NCBI GenBank assembly: GCA_902612235.1
Contig: CACMCJ010000006.1
Span: forward strand, 1-64,000
Reading direction: 5' to 3'
DNA length: 64,000 bases
Origin: an uncultured Pelagibacteraceae bacterium
GTDB taxonomy: Bacteria > Pseudomonadota > Alphaproteobacteria > Pelagibacterales > Pelagibacteraceae
In this document: one piece after another, positions 35,596 to 45,183 of the stretch
How the letters are laid out: each line of letters starts with the position of its first letter
Numbering within the stretch: position 1 is the first letter of the stretch
The notes under the pieces: generated by a model
The model's database searches: none
Seen by the model: only the letters and a program-made list of their open reading frames with translations
What the model was told of the DNA's origin: nothing
Translations under genes and position numbers: made by a program

Positions 35596-37833
35596 TTAAT
35601 TAAAATAGCTATCTATTTGAACAGGTTCTTTTCTAAGAATGTATTTATATACATTTATGTTTTCTAGCACTCTTTGAACATAATTTCGGGTCTCTTCAAA
35701 TCTTATTTGCTCTATCCAATTAATGTAGGAAATTTCTCCCTTTGAAGGATCACCGTTTACTCTGCGCCAAGTTTTAACTCTATTTGGGCCAGCATTATAC
35801 GCAGCAATAGCAAATGGAAATATACCGTTATAATCTTCTAATAATCCATTAAAATAATAGGAGCCTAGTTTTATATTGTATTCAGGATCTTGGGTAAGTC
35901 TACTTATACTGTAAGGAAGCTTTGCTTGTTTGGCAACAATCTTTGCTGTATATTTCATTAATTGCATCATACCTCTAGCTCCGGCCCAGCTATTAGCTTT
36001 TCTATCAAATTCACTTTCTTGTCTGATTATTGCTAAAACAATTTCCTGTTTAGGCATTAACTTATTATTTATAGTTTTAGGAGTAGCTATAACTGGATAA
36101 TTATATTTGTTATAGAATCTCTTTTCATATGACGCTTTTTTTGAAATTTGAATTGCAAAATCATATCTTTCAACTGAAGTTGATAGCTCTGCAGCTAAAA
36201 CCTCACTTCCTTTTTCAATATTAAGTTCTGCTAAATGTTTAAGAATATCTTTTGCATATTGACTTGCATCTAGTTCATGTAAAAGAATTACATGCTTAAT
36301 TAATTTATTTTTTTTAAATTCTTTTTCATATTCTTTATCAAATTTACTTTCATCCAGTAATTCAAAATTTCCACCAGGATTAATTTTATTAAAAGCTAAT
36401 TGTCCATAATATGTCATAGGAAATCGAGCAGCTTCTGAATAATATTTTTTCGCAGTTTCATTTTCATTTAGTTGTTCATATGACTCTCCAAGCCAATATG
36501 CCCCTCTAGCTAAACTTATTGGATATCCAACATTATTATAGAAATTTTGAAAATGATTTATGGAGTACTCCGGAGACTTTAAAAAGGTTAATGCAATCCA
36601 GCCTGATAACCACTCAGCTTCTGCAAATGATGAGCCAGAAGAAAGTGAGTGTTCACTTGCAATTTTATAAGCTGTTTTATATTTCTTTTTATAAATTAAA
36701 CTTCTAGTTACGCTTTCTCTTTGCTCCCACCATTTGTCTGGTCTCACCATTTGAGATTCAGTTCTGTTTGAATTTTTGAATAAGATTTCCAACGATGATT
36801 CTAATCTACCTCTTCGATTCCGCCATCTTAAACGATCAAATTCTAAACCAGTGTCTTTTTTTAAATATTGTGGAACTTTAGTTATTGCATCATCAACTCC
36901 ATAAGAATTACTCATCAAAATTTGCCTAGCGTTATACAGAGCTCTTTGATCTGTCGGCAAATATTTTAACATTCTTTTTAAATCCCAATATTTTCTTTCC
37001 CAGGCTAAATAATCTGCTCGTTTAACATGGTCTTCAGATGTTAAAAATTTTTTAAATTTTGCCCTGTAGTATCCTAAATCATTTTTACGTATTTCTGCAG
37101 TAACCCATCCTTCTTTTACTAATTCTTTTACTTTATCTAATTTTCCTTGTTCTAAATATGCCTCTGCAAGTTTAATTTTACCTATACCACCTAATGGAGG
37201 ATACTTTTCAAACCAATTAATAATAGAAGTTGGTGAATTATTTCTTAGATAAATCTTTTCTTCAGCTAAATATCTAATTCTATTTATTCTTGGGTAATGA
37301 TCATTTTGTTCTATAAATTTTTTATACTCATTAAATGAAGCACCGTTTCTTGTTGTTTTTAAATGCATCCATGTGATCAATTTTCTAAATTCGCTATCTT
37401 TCACTTTCTCAGCGCTTTTAAGTGCGCTATTCCATTTTTTTTGTTTGATAAATTTTATCGTTTCTTTTGCTTTTTCAAAATCTTTCTTATTGAGAACTTT
37501 AGAAGATGCAACTTCTTTTTTTGAAACTTTATATGTTACCGGTTTTTTTTTTGGATATAAAAAAGAGTATGAAACTTTTTTATCGTTTAAATCCTTTTCA
37601 CTGATTTTTGTTTCTTTATTGACTTCCTCTGTTTTTGTTTTCTTTGTATCCTTAATTTCAAGTTTAGGCTTAGGAACAGGTATATTTTTGTTTATTATTT
37701 CCCGGACTTGTTTTTCAGTTTTTTTGAATATTGAAGGTTTTTTTTGTGGTAGTAGGAAATTTGTTTCTGAATAGACATTACTTATATTCAAAAATGATAA
37801 TAAAAATACTAGACTAATTAATCTATTAAGCAT
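35596..37833 (-). CDS. slt: Soluble lytic murein transglycosylase
   Basis: Slt cleaves peptidoglycan glycan strands in the periplasm. The 745-residue protein begins with a signal peptide (MLNRLISLVFLLSFLNISNVYS), then a Lys/Pro-rich linker to about residue 120 and a superhelical U/L domain. The C-terminal SLT domain (about 585-720) has the catalytic Glu in IRQESEFDRKANSWAG, plus GMMQLM and FAIAAYNAGPNRV. It is divergent from dapA with a 31-base gap. Confidence 0.95.
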   Translation of the reverse strand: MLNRLISLVFLLSFLNISNVYSETNFLLPQKKPSIFKKTEKQVREIINKNIPVPKPKLEIKDTKKTKTEEVNKETKISEKDLNDKKVSYSFLYPKKKPVTYKVSKKEVASSKVLNKKDFEKAKETIKFIKQKKWNSALKSAEKVKDSEFRKLITWMHLKTTRNGASFNEYKKFIEQNDHYPRINRIRYLAEEKIYLRNNSPTSIINWFEKYPPLGGIGKIKLAEAYLEQGKLDKVKELVKEGWVTAEIRKNDLGYYRAKFKKFLTSEDHVKRADYLAWERKYWDLKRMLKYLPTDQRALYNARQILMSNSYGVDDAITKVPQYLKKDTGLEFDRLRWRNRRGRLESSLEILFKNSNRTESQMVRPDKWWEQRESVTRSLIYKKKYKTAYKIASEHSLSSGSSFAEAEWLSGWIALTFLKSPEYSINHFQNFYNNVGYPISLARGAYWLGESYEQLNENETAKKYYSEAARFPMTYYGQLAFNKINPGGNFELLDESKFDKEYEKEFKKNKLIKHVILLHELDASQYAKDILKHLAELNIEKGSEVLAAELSTSVERYDFAIQISKKASYEKRFYNKYNYPVIATPKTINNKLMPKQEIVLAIIRQESEFDRKANSWAGARGMMQLMKYTAKIVAKQAKLPYSISRLTQDPEYNIKLGSYYFNGLLEDYNGIFPFAIAAYNAGPNRVKTWRRVNGDPSKGEISYINWIEQIRFEETRNYVQRVLENINVYKYILRKEPVQIDSYFN

Positions 37834-37864
37834 AAGTTTAAGGATATCTACCTTATATTATTTT

Positions 37865-38734
37865 ATGCTTAAAGGATCAATTGTTGCTATAATTACCCCG
37901 TTTAAAGATGATAGTCTTGACCAAGATACCTACATAAAGTTGATAGATTATCACTTAAATAATGGAACAAATGGAGTTGTCCCGGGCGGCACAACAGGGG
38001 AGTCTCCAACTTTATCTCATAGTGAACACAAAAAAATAATTGAAATAGCTGTGAAGGAATGTAAAGGTAAAATTCCAGTTATAGCTGGCACAGGCTCTAA
38101 TTCAACAGATGAAGCTGTAGATTTATCAATGTATGCTGAGAAAGCAGGTTCTGATGCTTTACTTGTAGTTACTCCATATTATAATAAACCCACACAAGAA
38201 GGATTATATGAACATTATAAGAAAATTAACGATAGTGTTGGTATACCGATAATAATTTATAATATTCCATCTAGATCAGTTATCGATATGTCGGTTGAAA
38301 CAATGGCAAAATTATATGAACTTAAAAACATAATTGGTGTCAAAGATGCAACAGGTGATTTAAATCGAGTTGATCAACAGTTAAAAATTCTGGGTAAAGA
38401 ATTCGTACAATTAACCGGAAATGATGATAATGCACTTGAATTTAATAAACGTGGCGGCGTTGGAGCAATCAGTGTTACAGCGAATATAGCCGCAAAACTC
38501 ACTTCAGATTTTCAAAAAGCTTGTAAAGAAAATATTAATAATGCGATTGAAATTGACAAAATACTTCAACCATTACATTCTTCATTATTTATTGAAAGTA
38601 ATCCGTCTCCTGTTAAATATGCAGCTTCTTTGCTAGGAATGTGCAAACCAACAGTAAGATTACCTTTAGTTGAGATACGAGAAGAAACAAAGAAAAAGAT
38701 TTCTTCAGCGCTTAAAGTAGCTAAATTACTTTAA
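37865..38734 (+). CDS. dapA: 4-hydroxy-tetrahydrodipicolinate synthase
   Basis: DapA condenses pyruvate with aspartate semialdehyde for lysine and peptidoglycan synthesis. GTTGESPTL (residues 42-50), YNIPSRS with Tyr132, and the Schiff-base Lys160 in GVKDATGD are present. The length (289) is typical. The stop and the smpB start share one base. It heads a tightly packed run of ten genes ending with recO. Confidence 0.97.
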   Translation: MLKGSIVAIITPFKDDSLDQDTYIKLIDYHLNNGTNGVVPGGTTGESPTLSHSEHKKIIEIAVKECKGKIPVIAGTGSNSTDEAVDLSMYAEKAGSDALLVVTPYYNKPTQEGLYEHYKKINDSVGIPIIIYNIPSRSVIDMSVETMAKLYELKNIIGVKDATGDLNRVDQQLKILGKEFVQLTGNDDNALEFNKRGGVGAISVTANIAAKLTSDFQKACKENINNAIEIDKILQPLHSSLFIESNPSPVKYAASLLGMCKPTVRLPLVEIREETKKKISSALKVAKLL

Positions 38735-39204
38735 TGAAACATAAAATTGTTGGCCAAAAAATTATTTGTTTAAATAGAAAAGCAAGTTTTAATTTTTTTT
38801 TTCTTGAAAAATTAGAAGCAGGAATAAGTTTAAAGGGTTCAGAAGTTAAGTCATTAAGAGATGGAAAAGGGAGTATTAGTGACGCATATGCTATTGATAA
38901 CAATGGTGAATTATATCTAATCAATTCTCATATACCTTTATATAGACAATCTTCATATAATAATCACAATCCAAAAGGAGAAAGAAAACTTTTATTAAAA
39001 AAAAAAGAAATAAATAAATTGATAGGTAGAATTAATCAAGACGGCTTAACAATTGTTCCTACAAAAATGTATTTTGTTAAAGGAAAAGTAAAGATTGAAA
39101 TTGCTGTGGCCAAAGGAAAAAAACTCTACGATAAGAGAAATGTAAAAAAAACTAGAGATTGGAATAGAGAAAAAGCAAGAATATTTAGCAAAAATAATAA
39201 ATGA
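38734..39204 (+). CDS. smpB: SsrA-binding protein SmpB
   Basis: SmpB escorts tmRNA to stalled ribosomes. Conserved blocks are [19 protein letters not shown] (about residues 28-46), [12 protein letters not shown], and the tail [21 protein letters not shown], whose C-terminus enters the decoding centre. The 156-residue length is normal. No tmRNA gene is visible in this window. Confidence 0.98.
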   Translation: MKHKIVGQKIICLNRKASFNFFFLEKLEAGISLKGSEVKSLRDGKGSISDAYAIDNNGELYLINSHIPLYRQSSYNNHNPKGERKLLLKKKEINKLIGRINQDGLTIVPTKMYFVKGKVKIEIAVAKGKKLYDKRNVKKTRDWNREKARIFSKNNK

Positions 39205-39710
39205 TACATTTAAATATTGGTTCGAACCTTAATTCTTCATTTGGTACAAAATTTGAGAATATTGGTATCGCAGTTAGCTTATTAATATCCTCAAAATTTA
39301 AAATTGAAAGAATATCAAGTTTTTATGAAACACCATCATATCCAAACAATAGTTATCCAAAATATATAAATATCGGATTGTTAGGAAAATATGAATTCAA
39401 CTATGAAAAATTGATAGAAGAAAGTTTAAAAATTGAAAAAAAATTAGGAAGAGTAAAATCGCAAAAAAATGAGCCTAGGGTTTGTGATATTGATATAATT
39501 GATTTTAATGGCGAAATAATAGATAAAAGAATCCTGAAAGTTCCACATCCTAGAAGCCATACGCGCAATTTTGTTTTATACCCCATTAAAGAAATTGATC
39601 CTAAATGGACGCATCCAATATTAAGGAAAAATGTTGATTTTTTGATAAATGATCTTAGTCAAAAATCAAGGATTGAGATTACAAGATTACGTAAAAGTGT
39701 TATTATCTAG
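39201..39710 (+). CDS. folK: 2-amino-4-hydroxy-6-hydroxymethyldihydropteridine pyrophosphokinase
   Basis: FolK transfers pyrophosphate to the pterin in folate synthesis. It starts [15 protein letters not shown]. The family signature appears as [13 protein letters not shown] (about residues 92-104), followed by [19 protein letters not shown]. At 169 residues it is complete. It overlaps smpB by four bases. Confidence 0.95.
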   Translation: MIHLNIGSNLNSSFGTKFENIGIAVSLLISSKFKIERISSFYETPSYPNNSYPKYINIGLLGKYEFNYEKLIEESLKIEKKLGRVKSQKNEPRVCDIDIIDFNGEIIDKRILKVPHPRSHTRNFVLYPIKEIDPKWTHPILRKNVDFLINDLSQKSRIEITRLRKSVII

Positions 39711-39712
39711 TT

Positions 39713-41461
39713 ATGATTAATAATACTGAATTAATTGATAAAATAAAATCGTATAACAGATTTCTAAACTCAGAGTCTCTTAATAAAGCATATAGTTTTG
39801 CGCTTGATGCTCATCAAAATCAAAAAAGAGATGAGGGAGTACCTTATATTATTCATCCTTTAGCAGTAGCGAATATTTTAACCGATTTAAAACTTGATAG
39901 CGCTACAATTACTACAGGACTTTTGCATGACACCATAGAGGATACAAAAGTTACTTATGATACAGTAAAAAAGGAATTTGGAGAGGAAGTTGCTAATTTA
40001 GTAGAGGGAGTAACTAAGATATCTGCTTTAGAAGATAAAGCTACACAGAATTCAAAAGCAGAAAATTTTAGAAAATTAATATTAGCTACATCAAAGGATA
40101 TACGAGTTTTATTAGTAAAATTGGCAGATAGACTTCATAACATGAGAACAATTCATTTTATGAAAGATAAAAACAAAATTATAAGAAAAGCAAAAGAAAC
40201 AATGGAAATTTATGCACCATTAGCTGACCGAATGGGAATGAATAGAATAAGAGATGAATTAGAAGATTTATCATTTTCTGTTTTAAACAAGCCTGCAAGA
40301 GATTTGATTTTAGATCGATTGAAATTTATTAAAAATAACCGAGAAGATACTTTTAAAATAATAGCATCTGAATTAATTGGATTATTAAATTCAAATGGAA
40401 TTGAAGCAAAAATAACAGGAAGAGAAAAAACACCTTTTTCTATATGGAGAAAAATTCAAAATAAAAAAATTTCATTGGAGCAGTTAACCGATATAATTGG
40501 TTTTAGAATTTTAGTTAGCAGTATCGATGATTGCTATAAAACGTTAGGAATATTTCATAGCAAGTTTTCAGCAATACCTGGAAAGTTTAAAGATTATATA
40601 TCGACCCCAAAAATCAATAAATATAGATCAATTCATACTTCAGTAATAGGACCAAAAAAGAATCGAATTGAAATACAAATACGAACTTTTGAAATGAATG
40701 AGTTTGCCGAAAGAGGTATTGCATCTCATTGGAAATATAAATCTTCAGAAAAATTTTCAGAGCTTTCATGGAAAGAATATGACTGGTTGAGAGATCTGGT
40801 TGAAATCATTGAGGCTGGAAATAGCCCTGAACATTATTATGAATTTACAAAACTTCAAATGTTTCAAGAAAATGTATTTTGCTTTACACCTAAAGGCGCG
40901 GTAATTAAATTACCAAAAGAAGCCACACCTATTGATTTCGCCTATGCGGTTCATACTAAAATTGGTGACAGTGCTATTGGTTGTAATGTTAATGGAAGAG
41001 AGACAACATTGCAAACAGACTTAAAAAATGGTGACATGGTGGAAATTTTAACTTCAAAAAATGCATCTCCATCTTTACATTGGCTATCATCCTCAAAAAC
41101 AGGAAAAGCAAGAGCATCTATAAGAAGGTATTGGCAAGATAAATCTTTAGAAAACACAAAACCAAAAGAAAAAAATTATACAAGCACTATTGTTGTTGAT
41201 TTACCTCATAAACCAGGAGCTTTAGGCAATATAAGCTCATTAATAGGCATAAATCAGGGCAATATATTAAATGTCGAGATGCTTGAAAGAAAAAAAGATT
41301 ATTTACAATTTTCCTTTGATTTACAAATTAAGGATTTAAAAAACTTTACAAACTTGATAAGTCAAATAAAGCAAAACAATTTTAATTTTAAGATTGTTCG
41401 CCATAAACAGAAAAAAAATGCTTTCATTAGAAGAATCCTTGAGAATTTTAAAAGAAACTGA
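39713..41461 (+). CDS. spoT: Bifunctional (p)ppGpp synthetase/hydrolase, compact Rsh
   Basis: This should be the long RelA/SpoT homologue controlling (p)ppGpp. The HD hydrolase domain is intact (YIIHPLAVA, HDTIEDT, LLVKLADRLHNMR). The synthetase domain follows (FKDYISTPKINKYRSIHTS, about residues 295-313), then TGS (about 385-450) and ACT (about 495-570). At 582 residues it is about 120-150 shorter than usual. The conserved cysteine/RIS region between TGS and ACT is missing. Its end overlaps pyrE by 44 bases in another frame. Confidence 0.94.
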   Translation: MINNTELIDKIKSYNRFLNSESLNKAYSFALDAHQNQKRDEGVPYIIHPLAVANILTDLKLDSATITTGLLHDTIEDTKVTYDTVKKEFGEEVANLVEGVTKISALEDKATQNSKAENFRKLILATSKDIRVLLVKLADRLHNMRTIHFMKDKNKIIRKAKETMEIYAPLADRMGMNRIRDELEDLSFSVLNKPARDLILDRLKFIKNNREDTFKIIASELIGLLNSNGIEAKITGREKTPFSIWRKIQNKKISLEQLTDIIGFRILVSSIDDCYKTLGIFHSKFSAIPGKFKDYISTPKINKYRSIHTSVIGPKKNRIEIQIRTFEMNEFAERGIASHWKYKSSEKFSELSWKEYDWLRDLVEIIEAGNSPEHYYEFTKLQMFQENVFCFTPKGAVIKLPKEATPIDFAYAVHTKIGDSAIGCNVNGRETTLQTDLKNGDMVEILTSKNASPSLHWLSSSKTGKARASIRRYWQDKSLENTKPKEKNYTSTIVVDLPHKPGALGNISSLIGINQGNILNVEMLERKKDYLQFSFDLQIKDLKNFTNLISQIKQNNFNFKIVRHKQKKNAFIRRILENFKRN

Positions 41462-41999
41462 TGCTTTAGTAGAGGGTCATTTTATATTATCATCTGGATT
41501 ACATAGTCCAAAATATATCCAGTGTGCACAGTTACTAAGTAAACCCGAAAAAGCCTCTAAAATATGTAAATCACTCGCTGAAAAAATTTCAAATGAAATA
41601 AGTGATTTCAACCTAATTTTATCTCCAGCAATGGGAGGTATTATAATAGGTTATGAAATCGGAAAAATTTTAAACAAAAAAACAATCTTTTCTGAGAGAA
41701 TAAATGGTGAATTCAATCTTAGAAGAGGATTTAAAATTGAAAAGGAAGATAAAGTATTAATAGTAGAGGATGTTATAACAACAGGGAAATCAAGTCTTGA
41801 ATGTTCAAAGTTGATTTCATCAGCCGGTGCCAAGTTAGCAGGCTATGCATGTATAATAGATAGAACTAATGATAAGTCAGAAATAAAACAAAAAATTATT
41901 TCCCAAGTTAAATTGGATATTCCTACTTATTCAGAAAATAATTTACCTAAAGACCTTTCCTCAATTAAAGCAGTTAAACCAGGTAGCAGAAATCTCTAA
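41418..41999 (+). CDS. pyrE: Orotate phosphoribosyltransferase
   Basis: PyrE makes OMP from orotate and PRPP. I choose the ATG at 41418 (MLSLEESLRILKETDALVEGHF), which aligns with alphaproteobacterial PyrE; the in-frame extension to 41394 lacks support. The PRPP loop is VLIVEDVITTGKSS, and the LSSGLHSPKYIQ motif lies near residue 25. The start lies 44 bases inside spoT, and the next gene begins on its stop. Confidence 0.96.
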   Translation: MLSLEESLRILKETDALVEGHFILSSGLHSPKYIQCAQLLSKPEKASKICKSLAEKISNEISDFNLILSPAMGGIIIGYEIGKILNKKTIFSERINGEFNLRRGFKIEKEDKVLIVEDVITTGKSSLECSKLISSAGAKLAGYACIIDRTNDKSEIKQKIISQVKLDIPTYSENNLPKDLSSIKAVKPGSRNL

Positions 42000-42724
42000 T
42001 GCAAAAAACTAAATTGGGCGTAAATATTGACCACGTAGCGACTGTTAGAAATGCACGGGGAGAGAGTTATCCTAATCCACTTAAAGCTGCATTGATAGCT
42101 GAAAAAAGTGGAGCAGACTCAATTACTATTCATCTTAGAGAAGACAGACGCCATATTATAGACAATGATTTAAAATTAATTAGAAAGAAATTAAAAATAC
42201 CATTAAATTTAGAAATAGCTGCAACAAATGAAATGTTAAAGATTGCTTTAAAGAATAGACCTCGTTTTATTTGTATTGTGCCTGAAAAAAGAGAAGAACT
42301 AACAACCGAGGGTGGACTTAATTTAAATTATAAAAAGAATTTTTTAAAAAAATTAATTTACAAATTAAGAAAAAACAAAAGCAGGGTAAGTTTATTTATA
42401 GAGCCTAAAAAAAAAGATTTGAAATTAGCTAAATTATTAAACGCAGAATGTGTTGAAATACATACAGGAAAAATTTGCTTTTTAGTTAACAATAATAAAC
42501 CTTTTAAAAAAGAATTAAGAAAAATTCAAGATGCTGTTGAATATGGAAATAAAATTGGATTAGAAGTTCACGCGGGTCATGGTTTAACGTTTAAATCAGC
42601 GAAAATTTTATCTAAAATAAAAGGTATCAAAGAATTTAATATTGGACATTTTTTAATCGGTGAGTCGATTTTTATTGGTTTACCAAATTGCATAAAAAAA
42701 TTTAAAAAAATTATAAAAAGATGA
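41999..42724 (+). CDS. pdxJ: Pyridoxine 5'-phosphate synthase
   Basis: PdxJ closes the pyridoxine ring from deoxyxylulose phosphate and aminoacetone phosphate. Residues 7-25 (GVNIDHVATVRNARGESYP) and DSITIHLREDRRHI are diagnostic, as are HAGHGLTF and NIGHFLIGESIF at the end. The 241 residues are complete. It shares bases with its neighbours on both sides. Confidence 0.97.
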   Translation: MQKTKLGVNIDHVATVRNARGESYPNPLKAALIAEKSGADSITIHLREDRRHIIDNDLKLIRKKLKIPLNLEIAATNEMLKIALKNRPRFICIVPEKREELTTEGGLNLNYKKNFLKKLIYKLRKNKSRVSLFIEPKKKDLKLAKLLNAECVEIHTGKICFLVNNNKPFKKELRKIQDAVEYGNKIGLEVHAGHGLTFKSAKILSKIKGIKEFNIGHFLIGESIFIGLPNCIKKFKKIIKR

Positions 42725-43104
42725 AAATCTACGGCATAGGCACAGATATCGCAAATATTCAGAGAATTAAAAAATCTATTAAAAACAAAAATTTTGTTTA
42801 TAGATTATTTAATAAAATAGAAATAAAAAAATGTAATAATCAGTTTAATAAAGCAAATTGTTATGCTAAACGTTTTGCGGCAAAAGAAGCTTTTTCTAAA
42901 GCTTTAGGTACAGGAATTTCTAAAGGAATAAATTTCGATGAGATTATTGTGCACAACATCAAAACTGGAAAACCCAAAATAAAATTACTAGGAAATACAA
43001 AAAAAAAAGTAATAAAACTTCTTAAAAAAAAGAATATTAAGATTTTTGTATCTTTATCTGATGATAAACCTTTTGCTGTTGCAACAGTGGTTATTTCAAT
43101 ATGA
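42721..43104 (+). CDS. acpS: Holo-[acyl-carrier-protein] synthase
   Basis: AcpS attaches phosphopantetheine to acyl carrier protein. The signature IGTDIANIQRI (residues 6-16) and RFAAKEAFSKALGTG (about 51-65) are complete, including the metal-binding Asp and Glu. The 127-residue length is normal. It sits between pdxJ and lepB with ATGA overlaps. Confidence 0.96.
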   Translation: MKIYGIGTDIANIQRIKKSIKNKNFVYRLFNKIEIKKCNNQFNKANCYAKRFAAKEAFSKALGTGISKGINFDEIIVHNIKTGKPKIKLLGNTKKKVIKLLKKKNIKIFVSLSDDKPFAVATVVISI

Positions 43105-43841
43105 AGAAAAAAATCTCCAAAATAATTATAGAGAATATTAAAACTATTATTGCAGCTTTATTTATTGCTATATTGATCAGATCTTTTATCATACAACCCT
43201 TTTATATTCCTTCATCCTCTATGGAACCAACTCTTTTAGTAGGCGATAGAATATTTGTTTCTAAATTTACCTATGGCATTAGTAAACATTCTTTCCCATT
43301 TAGCCCTAACTTATTTAAAGGAAGGATTTTTGATAAATTACCAGATCGAGGTGATTTGGTTGTCTTCAAAACGCCTGCTGATAACAGAACCGATTATATT
43401 AAAAGATTAATAGGTTTACCTGGAGATGAAATACAATTTATTTCAGGTGAAATTTATATTAATAAAAAAAAAATTGATAGAAAAAAAAATCTACAAATTC
43501 AAAGAGTAAGATGTGGAAAAATTTCATTAGAGGTTCAAACGTATGAAGAAACATTATACAAAGGATTTAAACATCTAGCTTCCTACAATAAAGCTGGAAC
43601 TCTTCAAAATTCAAAAAAATTTATTGTTCCAGAAAATCATTTTTTTTTATTAGGTGATAATAGAGATTGTTCTAAAGATAGTAGGTATTTAAAAAGTGTA
43701 GGATACGTAAGTTTTGAAAATTTAGTAGGAAAAGCTCAATTGATATTTTTCTCAAACGATACAATTAAAGGAAGCATGTTTGAGTTTTGGAATTTGCAAA
43801 ATTCATTTAGAATTGAGAGATTATTTAAAAAAATAAAATGA
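43101..43841 (+). CDS. lepB: Signal peptidase I
   Basis: LepB removes signal peptides at the inner membrane. One N-terminal membrane segment (about residues 12-32) precedes the catalytic Ser40 in PSSSMEPTL and Lys101 in DYIKRLIGLPGDEI. GDNRDCSKDSR, a conserved box, lies near residue 193. The 246 residues are standard for alphaproteobacteria. It overlaps rnc by four bases. Confidence 0.96.
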   Translation: MKKKISKIIIENIKTIIAALFIAILIRSFIIQPFYIPSSSMEPTLLVGDRIFVSKFTYGISKHSFPFSPNLFKGRIFDKLPDRGDLVVFKTPADNRTDYIKRLIGLPGDEIQFISGEIYINKKKIDRKKNLQIQRVRCGKISLEVQTYEETLYKGFKHLASYNKAGTLQNSKKFIVPENHFFLLGDNRDCSKDSRYLKSVGYVSFENLVGKAQLIFFSNDTIKGSMFEFWNLQNSFRIERLFKKIK

Positions 43842-44506
43842 AAAATTCATTTAAAAATCTTGAAATTATTTTAGATTATAATTTTAAAGATCATAATTTA
43901 CTTAAACGATCACTTATTCATAAAAGTTTTGATAACATTAATAACAATGAAAAATTAGAATTTTTAGGTGACAGAGTTTTAGGATTAATTATTTCAAAAA
44001 GATTGATAGATATATATCCAGATGAGAAGGAAGGAATCATAGATAAGAAGTACGCAAATTTAGTTAATAAAAAAACTTGTTCTGCAGTAGCTAAAAAAAT
44101 AAATATCCAAAAATTTATGATATTGGGTGCTACTCATAAACCTTTTAAAAGATCAGCTGATAAATTGATGAGTGATTGCCTTGAGGCTTTAATAGGAGCT
44201 ATCTACTTAGATGGGGGTTTAAAAATTGTAGAAAAGTTTATTCTTAAATTTTGGAGCAATCATTTAAAGAATTCTTCATTTACATTAATAGATCCAAAAA
44301 CAAAACTACAAGAATATAGTCTTAAAAAATTTAAGGAATTACCAAAATATACTTTTTATAAAAAAACTGGTCCTCAACATAGGCCAACGTTTAAAACAGA
44401 TGTGCAAATTCCTAATTCAAAAAAAATTATTGGCATGGGAACTTCTAAGAAAAACGCCCAACAGGACGCTGCAAAAAAATTATTACATTCTTTAAAAATT
44501 ATATGA
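43838..44506 (+). CDS. rnc: Ribonuclease III
   Basis: Rnc cuts double-stranded RNA, including rRNA precursors. The RNase III signature EKLEFLGDRVLGLIIS is at about residues 38-53, with a second acidic cluster in SDCLEALIGAIYLDGG. A dsRNA-binding domain fills the C-terminal third (DPKTKLQEYSLKKF onward). At 222 residues it is full length. The usual next gene, era, is absent and recO follows directly. Confidence 0.97.
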   Translation: MKNSFKNLEIILDYNFKDHNLLKRSLIHKSFDNINNNEKLEFLGDRVLGLIISKRLIDIYPDEKEGIIDKKYANLVNKKTCSAVAKKINIQKFMILGATHKPFKRSADKLMSDCLEALIGAIYLDGGLKIVEKFILKFWSNHLKNSSFTLIDPKTKLQEYSLKKFKELPKYTFYKKTGPQHRPTFKTDVQIPNSKKIIGMGTSKKNAQQDAAKKLLHSLKII

Positions 44507-45183
44507 ATTGGGAAGATGAATGTTTTTTATTATCTAAAAGAAAATTTCGTGAAAACGCTAATATAATTAATGTTTTTACTTTTAATAGAGGAAAAGTTGC
44601 TGGTTTAGTTTATGGAGGAACCTCAAGAAAGATCAGAAATTATTTGCAAATCTCAAATAAATTGCATGTAGTTAATAATTCAAAAAATATAAATAAAATA
44701 GGCTATTTTAAAACTGAACTTATTAAAGCTGTTACTCCAAATTATTTTAATAATAAAAAGAAAATATCTGCATTAATATCAATATGTTCATTATTGAATG
44801 CTTTATTGCCAGAGTCTCAACCTCATAAGGGTATATATAAATCATATGAAAAATTTGTTGATTCTTTAAATCTTGAAAATTGGATTTTTATTTATGTTTT
44901 TTTCGAGATTAATTTAATTAAAGAACTCGGTTATGATACAAACTTGCAGTCATTCAATGATGCTACAGAAAATATTGATAGTTTTAAAAAAATCAAAATA
45001 GACAGTTATGAATATGAAGTTCCAAATTTTTTAATAAAACAAAAAATACCTAAAAGTATAACAAATAATTTAATTAAAAAGTCGTTATTTTTTACAAGAA
45101 GTGTTATGAGTAATAAATTTTTTATCCCAAATAATATTTTATTTCCCAAGTCGAGAATAATTTTAGAAAATTATTTTAATTAG
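44503..45183 (+). CDS. recO: DNA repair protein RecO
   Basis: RecO helps load RecA on gapped DNA. The 226-residue product has the OB-fold N-terminus (MNWEDECFLLSKRKFRENANIINVFTFNRGKVAGLVYGG), a helical C-terminal domain with LIKELGYD, and no zinc cysteines. Divergence is high but position after rnc and N-terminal motifs are clear. Its stop overlaps the hemB stop region by eight bases. Confidence 0.9.
   Translation: MNWEDECFLLSKRKFRENANIINVFTFNRGKVAGLVYGGTSRKIRNYLQISNKLHVVNNSKNINKIGYFKTELIKAVTPNYFNNKKKISALISICSLLNALLPESQPHKGIYKSYEKFVDSLNLENWIFIYVFFEINLIKELGYDTNLQSFNDATENIDSFKKIKIDSYEYEVPNFLIKQKIPKSITNNLIKKSLFFTRSVMSNKFFIPNNILFPKSRIILENYFN

Noticed and set aside
37834-37864. Separate regulatory element between slt and dapA
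   Set aside because: The 31-base divergent gap is too short, and I see no clear promoter hexamers on either strand.
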